From Tyto alba (Eukaryota > Chordata > Aves > Strigiformes > Tytonidae): DNA of 64,000 nt. The position numbers and the translations under genes were made by a program. Positions 51,233 to 60,912 of this stretch are shown piece by piece. The stretch is from contig NW_024881321.1 of NCBI RefSeq assembly GCF_018691265.1, forward strand, positions 25,951,698 to 26,015,697, written 5' to 3'. The first letter of the stretch is position 1. Each line of letters begins with the position of its first letter. The notes below the pieces were generated by a model. It was not told the DNA's origin. It saw only the letters and a program-made list of their open reading frames with translations, and made no database searches.

Positions 51233-52309
51233 TGTCGTGGTTTGAGCCTGGTCAGCAGCCAACCACCATGCAGCCACTCTCTCTCCTTTCTCTTCCAGCA
51301 ATAAGAAGGGACAGAGAGCCAGGCTTGGGGTTCAAGATAGGACTGGGATGGGGAAAAATCCCCCTTTATGATCACGAGCAAAAGGCAGACTCGTTAGGGG
51401 AAGAAAAAAAGAACATAGATTTATTACAGACACTAACAACAACAAGTAACAGAGTAGGACAGTGAGAAGCATTGCCACATCTTGAGAACACCTTCCCCCC
51501 ACCCCTCCCTTCTTCCTGGGCTCAGCTCTGCTCCTGATATCTCTACCTCCTCCCCCAGTGGCGCAGGGGCAGGGAATGGGGGGTGCAGTCAGTGCTGCCA
51601 TTTTCTTCCATTTTCAGTGGGGGGAGCTTCTGGAACTTGTTTCCCCTGCTCCATTGTATTCCCCCTCTCAGAGGAGACAGTCCTCCACAAACTTCCTCTG
51701 ACGTGAGTCAGTCCCATGGGCCGCAGAATTTCCCTACACTGCTCTGGTGTGGGACACCAAATTTCTCCAACTGGAGTCCCTCCCATGGCTGCAGCCCTTC
51801 CCGAGCTGCTCCAGCGTGGGACACCCCCGCATGCTGCAATCCTCCCAGTGCTGAATTACAGCAGCGGGGCTGCCTTTTCCCATGAGACCCCGGCCTTCTT
51901 CAGGCACAGAACCTTGATGAACCAGGCGAAAACCGCAGGCCATAAATCAATGTCTGCTCCACCGTAGATCTTCATGGGTGTCAGTGGGGGGGCCGCCCTG
52001 CCGTCTCACCACAGGATACAGGGGGGTCTCTGCTCCGGCACACCTCCCCCCTCCTTTCTTCCTCCATTCCTCCACTGACCTTGGTGTTCATGCAGCTGCA
52101 GCAACTCCTCCTCACAAGTCCAACTGCACATCACCATGTCCCTTCTTAAATACGTTATCGCAGAGGCGCAGCTGATTGGCTCAGTTTCCAAACAGAAGTG
52201 GAGCTGAGGTGGAGCTGGGGGAGCTTTGAGAATCTTCTCACAGGGGGCCATCCCTATAGCCCCCTCCCCTGCTACCAAAAAAACACACCGCTCACTCAAA
52301 CCAGGGACA
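51233..52309 (-). mobile_element. Solo LTR of an avian endogenous retrovirus, antisense to host gene
   Basis: The ends form an imperfect inverted repeat with retroviral TG...CA termini: tgtcgtggtttgag at 51233, and ctcaaaccagggaca ending at 52309. On the minus strand a TATA box (tatttaag) falls at about 52145-52152 and a poly(A) signal AATAAA at 51420-51425. The interval between them is unusually long (about 720 bp) and holds diverged tandem units around ctgctcc.gcgtgggac (51740-51758, 51808-51825, 51955 on). Known: this arrangement is common in bird genomes. No primer-binding site or internal gene is attached. A TSD is not clear: aaatg occurs at both edges (51230-51234 and 52309-52313) but overlaps the termini. 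Confidence 0.88.
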
Positions 52310-53980
52310 AATGCCCTGAGAAATAGCACACTGTTTGGCAGGACTCTGCCTCAGACTCTCAGCTGATTAAATACTACTGTTGCCGTTTGAGTGAGCTGAA
52401 TGAAACTCCACTGACTGTTTTGACTAAAGACGTGGTTCAGCTGAGTAAAAAACTATAGGTACCACATATCAGTTGAGGTGCCAAGGGTACCTGAAATATT
52501 GCAAAGGGCTGGCAGGTACAGAATGATACAAGTATTGGTTGGAAATGACCTGTAGAAATTGCCTACTGCAAGTCCTCCCCTCTTGGTGGCACAAACCTAT
52601 GAGAGACCCAGGCCTTTTTGGGCTGGTAGCTGGAGGCCATACATGGTATCATCAAATGGCACTAGATGCCTCTGTTCACCCTTCTGAATCAAACTCTGTA
52701 TTTTCATTTGCTGTAACAGGAGTGTAGATACCTACCTCCTGGACAGACACCAGCACTTGTGTGTCTGCAGTCTGGAATTGAATCCCTTCCCCACTGTTCA
52801 AAGTTGGCAGTGTTGGAAGCAGAAGAGGGAATTGGATTTGTAGACAGGCTACAGCTTTGGTAGGGAAATGAGAGAAACAAAGACTGTAAGTGAATTTTGA
52901 GAAATATTAATATTCCTTGCGTTAAGAACAATGTTCTAAGCAAAATAATAAAATGTTATTTGTGACTTTTTATGGTTTCATAGGCACATTAAAAGATAAA
53001 TTGATGACAGAGAATATTTCTGCAGTAGCAGAACACTAATCAGGATAACCTACTAGTCTTTATTATTTTCTATTATATTGCTTTTTTATTTTTCTTTTCA
53101 GCTATCCATCCTCTCTCTCAGAATAAAGTATATTGTTTGAATATTAAGTGATACCTGTGTTCATGTCTTCAAAGTTGCTTGCAAAATAAATGTACTAAAT
53201 AATTTTTGCCCCAAAGGCTATCAAATTAAAAACCACATTAAAAAAATTTACTGGACATAGAAAAGTGTTGGAGATGTACTGCTATTATTACTTTAGACAT
53301 TTTCCAGTTCAGATTCTGTTATATTGGAGATGTCAATGAAAATTGCTTTGTAGTTAGGTTATTTACCTTTCTGGTTTTCAAGGACTGGTCACTTTTATGT
53401 TAACATTTTTAGAATTTCTTTCCTGATCATATTAGCATCTGGAATAATTTTCCTACTTTTTCAACTGTCCATCCCAAAATGTATATTAGTTTTTTTGCTG
53501 ATTATACAGTTTATTGCAAAAATACTCAAAAATTACAGTATTTTGTGCTTGTGAAAAACTTAATTAGATATTATTTGATGGTTTCTAACAGTTCTGTTGT
53601 GGTGGTGTACTTGGTGTATTTACATTTGTATCACAGCAGAAAAATTAACATTTTGCTTATTACTGAAACAACAGCTGAGAGTTTTATTAGAAATTTTTAT
53701 AACATTTGTCAAAATCTTAAATATATAGTGACTAGCATATTTCCTCTACTTAAAATGTTGTGCATACTAAGATTGATCAGGACCCAAGATGTAATTAGAC
53801 AAATTCTAGAAGATAGATCCTTTGAGTTATAATAAATATTTAGAAACAGGTTTGGGCTTAGAGGTCCTCTGAGCTGAAAGAAGACAGAAACGTTAGGGGC
53901 AAACTGATCATATCTGTGCTCCCTGTTCTTTTTCTTCCTTAGTCATCTTTTTAAGGTCACTGTTGGACACAGAATACTGA
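52310..53980. other. Intron between LTR and inverted-repeat arm
   Basis: Mostly unremarkable. At about 52534-52575 the words ggttggaaatgacctgtagaa and gcaagtcctcc resemble the very end of an antisense CR1 tail, but the match is short and uncertain. A 117-codon AT-rich open frame at 53479-53832 shows no family resemblance. Confidence 0.55.
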
Positions 53981-54072
53981 TTGTGCTCTCCAGCCCTACC
54001 CCCAGCTTCTGTCCAGAGGCTTCATATTTCCTGATGATACTGAAACAAGGTTTATTAATACCTCCCCTGTTC
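53981..54072 (-). repeat. 92-bp LTR-end fragment, arm 1 of an inverted repeat
   Basis: By eye it is the reverse complement of 56240-56331 with 3 mismatches in 92 positions. It starts with ttgtgctctccagcc, so in element orientation (minus strand) it ends in CA as LTRs do, and it contains the reversed poly(A) signal (tttatt near 54051). Similarity stops abruptly on both sides. Confidence 0.88.
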
Positions 54073-55092
54073 ATGATACTTTCTCATACTCTTACATTAT
54101 TTTAGGAAACTTTTTTTTTTTTCAGTCATTTTTCCATTTTTCTTACATATTAGGTATTTCTTGGTAGTTTTAGCCCTGGTTCTGGAAAGTTTCATATTTA
54201 TTTCTTAGTTTTTGCATGTGCATTACTGTGTTATACACTTTAGTGGGGTACTACTCTTTCCTTGGAGAAGTTGTCATAAAACACTGATATGTGTTTTATG
54301 AGGTTTTCTAGTATTTGGAAGATATCCTCTCGATTGTCATAGTATGGAAGATTCTATACCAAATGATTTTTAATAATATGTTAACATTTCTGAAGATTGA
54401 AGTCATATGTGGTGTTCATAAATTACTATATTTGTATCTCTGAAAGATGTCAACGTCTTCTCTTTCAGAAACCAGATGACACTGTAGAGGGTGTATAGCC
54501 AAGCTTTGTCTGAGTCTGTGCAGTCAATAATCACATTTTGGGGGGTTATCATTTCTATTTTTGTTACAGAAAATCAGTAACTCCCCTCCATCACAAGATG
54601 ACCCATGTAAATCCTCCCCCACTGACTCAGGGTGACGGGTGTCCCCCCTGGGCCATGGGGCTGGGTGTCTCCAGGGGCAGCCCTGGGAGGGCTGGGGCAG
54701 GGACTCATCTGTCTGACTGAGTTGTTGGGGCTCCCCTGCCTGGACTTGCTCCTCTGTGTTGGTAGAAATGATCCTTTAATTGTATAACCTAACATGAACC
54801 ATGGAACTTTTCTTGATTTTTTGTAAGTCTATACTGCTGTGCTCTACAAACATAATTTAAGGGTTGTAGGAGTTTTGCTTTGTCTCCTTTTCATCTCTGA
54901 AAATAGCAGGTTTGGGGGCTCTATATACAGTTGTATAATGCTTGCAGCACTTAGATTCAGTGCCCTTTTTAGCTTCAGAAATTTCAGCCCTATTTCTTCT
55001 TCTGCCTCAGAAGGGAAGTGCCCTAAATCAGCAATCCGGAGGTTTGCGGGACTACAAATGAGGTCCATCCTTGTATTGGAACTGTACAAAAG

Positions 55093-55108
55093 AAAAAAAA
55101 AAAAAAAA
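55093..55108. repeat. Poly(A) run of 16
   Basis: A homopolymer run; no linked element recognised. Confidence 0.9.
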
Positions 55109-55536
55109 TAGAAAACCAGGTTTCTGAGACCAGAAGGAGAGAAGGAGAAAATAACCGCAACTGTGTTATGAGTATGTTCATTTAGGAGTAGGGAGACCAA
55201 GACGGTGCTATTTTGGTTTATTCTTGGTTTGTCTATTTGCTTTAACAGATGATTGGTAGTGATAGAAACAGACATTCTGCTTTTTTCGTTCTTGCTGATC
55301 TGTTTTTGTCTCTTGCATATTCTCCCTCTGACCTCAGATGCATTAATACCACTCTGCATGGGGCATGCTCTGCATAACTGGATAGTTTAAGGACTTTGAT
55401 GTTCCTGTATTGACCTTCTGGCTTTTGGTGGAATCAAAGCACTGCTGAGGCAGTTCTGGCTAAACTGAGAAGCATGCCACTTGGAGGTCAAATGCCATTA
55501 TTACAGGTATTTTATTAGAGTGTCAGAGAGGATCTA

Positions 55537-55710
55537 CCTCCCCCCAGAAAAACCCAAACCCAAACAAACAAAACCTTGAAAATGAGGTAATGTTGTTAAG
55601 CAGGAGAATAAAATAATCTCTTGGAAGTAAAAGACAACCTTTATAAAAACACTTTTTGTTGTTGGTGGTGGGTTTTTGGGGGGTTGGTTTTGGTTGTTTT
55701 TTGTTTTTTT
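55537..55710. repeat. Pair of complementary low-complexity tracts
   Basis: An A/C-rich tract (ccccagaaaaacccaaacccaaac, 55542 on) and a G/T-rich tract (ggtgggtttttggggggttggttttgg, 55667 on) face each other about 90 bases apart and are partly complementary, so a transcript could fold into an imperfect hairpin. Confidence 0.6.
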
Positions 55711-55844
55711 CCACAAATGAAGTGGTAAAGGGTATAAACTCAGGTAAGATAAGCCAGCCTAAATCCAGATCTCGAGGAACAATTTGTGAAAAAACAAAAC
55801 AAAACAGGAGAGGTATTTGTTAGTGTAAAGTTCAGTGCTGGATA

Positions 55845-56330
55845 TGACAACCTGAGAGGGGCAAGGCTGCTGCAGCTCCATGCCTAGAGTCCAGCCAGCA
55901 GCAAGGTTGAGTGTGTATCCTCTTTAGGCACGCGCTTGCAGAGCACGTGTATACACTACATATCTACATATCTACACCGCGTCCCACACAGACCGCAGGC
56001 AGACACACAGAGCACTCGTGGACACAGGTAGCACATATGGTGTCATCCTGCTCCCCTCTCTTCCTAAGTAAGGTGAAGGTCTACTCGTGAAAATATATAC
56101 ATATATATATATTCTCTATATTCTTATAGATATATATCTACCTGTATTTACAGGGTGGACCCCTCCAGCAGCTGGGCCCAGACATTCAGTCTGCCTGGCA
56201 GCTGCCCCCAGATCCCAGTCTCCCCAGTTGCACGCACACGAACAGGAGAGGTGTTAATAAACCTCGTTTCAGTATCATCAGGAAATATGAAGCCTCTGGA
56301 CAGAAGCTGGGGGTAGGGCTGGAGAGCACA
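55845..56330 (+). mobile_element. Probable solo LTR, sense to host gene
   Basis: The block ends with AATAAA at 56256-56261 followed about 65 bases later by gagagcaca, a plausible LTR terminus in CA. The last 92 bases recur inverted at 53981-54072, showing that this end belongs to a dispersed element. The left limit at tgacaacctgag (55845) is a guess from the TG start and the rise in GC content. The centre contains an AT-rich stretch (56087-56150) with tatatatata words. No primer-binding site or coding region follows. Family not recognised. Confidence 0.6.
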
Positions 56331-56331
56331 A
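56240..56331 (+). repeat. 92-bp LTR-end, arm 2 of an inverted repeat
   Basis: This arm runs from gaacaggagaggtg to ggagagcacaa and carries the AATAAA signal. It is the right end of the probable LTR 55845-56330. It matches the inverted copy at 53981-54072 except at three transitions. Confidence 0.88.
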
Positions 56332-59300
56332 AAATTTTTCATACATGAAGTCAATTCCAAGGAAATTAGAGACAGAACAGAAAATCTGAATTCCTCGTGT
56401 GCCTTAGTGTTCATGATGGAAGATCCAGGAGCAGTCTGTCCACACCGGCACTCCAGCAAAACACTGATGTGCCGTGTTGACGGTGGTGCAGTTGTACCCG
56501 TTGCTCTGCAGTGTCATGGTGCCAGGTACATGGAATATAGCAAATGCAGTTTTACAAGTGCCTCCAAGCTGGATCCAGGGCCACTTCCTCAAGCGTTGAA
56601 ACCAAGTCTGCACAAATACTTCTGTGCAAATAAAGGAAAGCAGATATCATAACAGTGTTACATTTTACAGATAAATACAGAGCTTCCCAATCTTTTTGGA
56701 AACTGTTGACATTTGTCTATAAACTGATTACATGTCTACAGTTAGGCATAGAAATTTATTTATACTTCTATATATTTGTAGATCTATGAATTTATTTATT
56801 TTTGTATCTACTTATGTCATGAAGCTAATGGAGAAATATTTTCCTCACTTTGGCAAACCCCTTTCTGTTCAGAGAGAAGATCAGTGTTTCTGTGCTGTAA
56901 GTTTTATTATTATGTAAACAATGCATTTCAAAATAAAGAGAATCTACAAGAGCTAACACCATAGGTGTGATTAATCTAATGGAATTTTAGACCCCTAGAG
57001 TGTTCATCATTAGCCAGCAGTGACGAGGTTCCCTTTAGACTCAGTGGAGGAAAGTGGTATTACAGAGCTCAATTCACCATATCTACTTTGGAGATGAGAC
57101 TCACTTTCCTATATATAGGCATCCAGTGTGCCATTTAAAATGCCAAATGTATCTTCCTTGGCCTCTAGGTGCTACTCAGGTCTTTGATCACTTCTGTGTC
57201 ATGTTTGCCAGCCTCTTGGAAATACCCTATGGCATCTGGAATGGCTTCATCAATACTTACGTTTAGGCAATTGAATTCCACACTAGATATCAATTCCAGG
57301 ATAAAAAGCACCCTCTAAATCCCCTCACTATTAAGAAGACTAGACAACCAATTTACATGTAGATATTCAAATTTTAGACATCTAGATTTAGCCAGATGAA
57401 TCCTACCAATCTGGTTTTAGAACAACTATTCTGCAAACATTCTAATAATTTCTGACTTTCTAACTTTTGTGAATAAAATGAAGGGCTGAATTAAATTCTG
57501 ATATAAATGGGGACGGCTCTGCTAATTTTTTTTTATTATTATTATTTTTTTTTTTAATATGCTGCCTTGTTTCTGAGTCTAATTTTCTGCTTACTCATCT
57601 GGAGCATTCAGTAAAACATACTTTCAGTGATACTGTACATATGGAAGTCCAATAAGCAAGTATCCATTTTGTGACTGTGTATGAATCACACCACTTTTAT
57701 TTACTTTTTTTGTTCAGTGTATAAAGATATTGTATGCTGAATAATAGGTATGTTGATATGGGGGGCTAATATTCAGAAGCTGGTTAATATTATAAGGTGT
57801 ATTCTAAAATCAGCTTTGAAGTTTATTCAGTCTTTTACTGCTATCAACTTTACATTTGCAAAAATAAATACATAGATAGCAGAACAAAAACTATTAATAC
57901 TGGTATTTTACTTTATGCTTTACATGTTAAAAAATCTAAAAATGGAAATGTGGTGTTGTGTTTTAAATAGTCTCTTGTTACTGAAATCTCATCTTAAAAT
58001 TAAAAACCTATACCATAATAACATTAGGACACTTCAGGGCATTTTTAGTGAAATGTTAAAGTGCTTTGGATGGTTGAAGACAGCTGTTTTGTTACTTTAT
58101 GTCTCTGAACCTACCCGAGGCATATATAAATGGACTAGCAAAACATGCCTTGGGGCATCCTAAAAATTTATAGACAGCATGTTAAATTATTGTTGGGGGA
58201 GCATAATGATTATTGATACTCAATCCAGACATTGCTCAAAAATGTGTTGTTTCTTCACAGTCCAACACGTGTAGATAAGTGCTTATGGGGCAATATTTAC
58301 TCTATAGGAAACAGATGGGACAGGGCACATACGTTATAAGAAACATTAATTGTGGCATAATTTCTTCTCTAGGTAATGTAATCCGCAGCATGAGAAATAA
58401 CTGATGTGATTTGCCCTTATATGAGCTCCTTCTTTTGTCCAAATTCCAAAAGTTCTATGTGCTTTCTGTAATTTATATCTCAGGTGACTACAGGTATAGA
58501 AAATAAAGTATTTATTTTAGAGTTGATTATATTTTTACTTTGAGTAAATTAGTGGAAATAGAAGCTATGTGTATCCTGTGATCTACATTTTGATCCCTAC
58601 AACTTTATTTTTATTGGTGAAAATAGTTATTTAATACAGTGTAATTGAAATCAGGATGTAGGGTGCAGAATTCCAATTAATTTCATTTTGTCACTTTAAG
58701 TCCACATTCTGTCTATGAAAATTGAAACTACAGTAAGGGAGTTTGTGAAAATGTTGATGGAAAAATGTCAGAATGTAAAAGAAATATTCAAAAGACAATT
58801 TCAAAATCAAATATAAATAAAAGAAATGCACAAAATGAGTAGCAGAAGAAAGTCAAGTTTTCATTTGCCTGTACTCACAGTTAGAGACTGATATTCAACA
58901 GTTTTTGATACCTTAAGCGCCAAGCAAAGTCAGTGCAAGTCTCCTATGATTGCACTGAAGCACTGCAAACAACACCTTGGAAGTCTGGTGGTGAAGTTCT
59001 CAATGTATGAGTTTTATCCCTGAGCAGATAATTTTCAAGTCAACTAAAGTTGAACCTCTACAGGGATTTGAATTTAGATGAGTGCACAGCAAGGAAAAAC
59101 TGGTGGAGACTGAGAAGAATCTGAAGTAAGCAATGAAATAAGATCTAGAGATTGTAAAAGAAAGGGAGGAAAAAGAAAGTCAGAAGGGTGATAAGAAGTC
59201 CAAAGAAACCACTGTCCTACAATGGAACAGATATGAGCTGAAACTTTGAAGAGTTAAACATGTGAGACAGGAGAATAACACTGTGAAATAAACATAGAGG

Positions 59301-60719
59301 AGGAAAGGTAATCTGTCCAACAGATCAAACATTAAATTACCTATAAGTGGCATAGTTTTCCTATTTGGGAAAAATACTTCTCTACATTCACTAGAAGACA
59401 GGGAATATGCCTATTTGCTCAAATACCTCCCTCCTCTGGCCTTACTCATATCCCCAAGCATATACACACATCTCAGCCCTGCTAATTCTGCTGAAGATAT
59501 TTTTCACCGTTCAAGCAAGGTTGTCATTTCTATCCCCCTGCCAGCTGGCCCTCTGCTGATATATTGAAATAACCTGTCATCTGAATGACAGCTGCCAGTA
59601 AGAGGACTGCTGGTGATGGAGCTGATTACTAAGCTCCATTGACAGAAATAAGTGTTTCTGTTCAGTCTTTCTCCAGCGTCCCTTCCAGGCAGTAGAATAA
59701 AGATAAATATTCATTGACGGACTTTGAGTTTGATGAGAATACTCAGCCATGTGGATTTTTTTTTTGCTTCTTTCTCTTTTTTTATTGGGATGAGTTTTGG
59801 GCACAACCTTTAAATGCTTTAGAGGAGATTTCCTTCTCTGATGCCATTTTTATGCTATCATAATATTTGTATATATATATATATATATGCTACGGTATAT
59901 GCTAGTATTATATAATCAAGGTTATCTCTTCTTTTTTAAAACGTTACTTAGATTTTTTTCCTGTCTCTGAAAAACAGAAACAAAGCCTGAATTGATATTT
60001 TTTCATGCTTTCAGACAAAAATGAATGTTTAATTATACAAACTAAAATACAGGGTATATTCAGAGCCTTTGAAGGAATGAAGTGACAATGAAAGATAAAA
60101 GGAAATGATCCACTCTTTGCCACTGAAAGACACTCACAAAAACATGCAAGCAGAGAGCTTATAAAGAATGGTAAGGCTCCAATTATCAGTGGAGCTTTAG
60201 AAATGTTAGACACGCAGTTTTCAATGACTTTAGCAGCTGATCTAGGATAAGTAAATCCACAGATACACAGACAATAATAATTTAAAAATCAGTAAAGCTT
60301 TCCTTGACTAAGTATCACACTCGCAACTGGTACATCAAAAAATAATACTATTGTGTGATTTTGATGATTTTCTTCTTCTAAAGCAATGTCCAATACATGT
60401 CTTTTTAAAGCCATTTCTCTTTCTCTCATGTTCTTCTCTTTCTGCAAAACAATAATTCATTCTTTCTTTTATCAATACCAGATTTTTATCTCTAGTATCA
60501 AAGACTTTCATATGGAAGAATTCTGTTATGTTGTAAGAGAGACAGAAGGCAGGATTTACTGTTGCTTTGTGCAATTCATTATTATGCAAAAATGTAATAA
60601 TATAAATGACAAAAATCTAATTTGCTTTGCAATATTATTTGCATTTTAATAAACCATATTAAAAAGTTATGAATTAAAAATATGATTGACTAATAAACAC
60701 GGAACTGTAATCCAGAAGA
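56332..60719. other. Downstream GPC5 intron
   Basis: About 4.4 kb of AT-rich intron with a short TTA-rich/T-rich tract near 57526-57556 and an AT microsatellite listed separately. No gene or named repeat was seen. Confidence 0.6.
59870..59888. repeat. (AT)n microsatellite
   Basis: About nine AT units without interruption. Confidence 0.9.
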
Positions 60720-60912
60720 ATGAGTATAGGGTTATGTCACAAAGCCCTGGTCTTAATCTTGGTGTAGCATGAATTCATTGTACAGCCTTTTGCAAGTCAT
60801 TTTGCCTTTCTGTGTTTCCCTAACTAAGGATAATAACACCTATCTGCCTTATGGAGGTATAATGAATATCAATTGAATCATGCTTGTAAAGTATCCTGAT
60901 AAAGTATCATTA
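60720..60912 (+). mobile_element. MIR-type SINE, ancient
   Basis: The order of words follows the MIR consensus: a degraded left part, then tgcaagtcattttgcctttctgtgtttcc (tRNA-unrelated core side), aaggataataacacctatctgcc, and the tail ataatgaatatcaattgaatcatgcttgtaaagtatc. MIR elements spread before or around the amniote radiation, so this is one of the oldest recognisable insertions in the window. It carries no intact promoter that I can see. Confidence 0.75.

Larger units (their letters stand above)
54073..55844. other. Intron with a GC-rich patch
   Basis: Between about 54596 and 54760 there is a clearly GC-rich patch with CCCC/GGGG-rich words (gggtgtctccaggggcagccctgggagggctgggg). It may be a remnant of an LTR or other mobile element, but I recognise no family. 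The rest is ordinary intron. Confidence 0.5.

Noticed and set aside
53479..53832. 117-codon + strand frame with hydrophobic stretches resembling membrane segments
   Set aside because: Hydrophobicity follows from the very high T content; no start context, no similarity.
55804..55816. Word acaggagaggt repeated near 56242, hinting at two LTR copies in tandem
   Set aside because: Only 11 bases match and the sequence on both sides differs, so it is likely coincidence.
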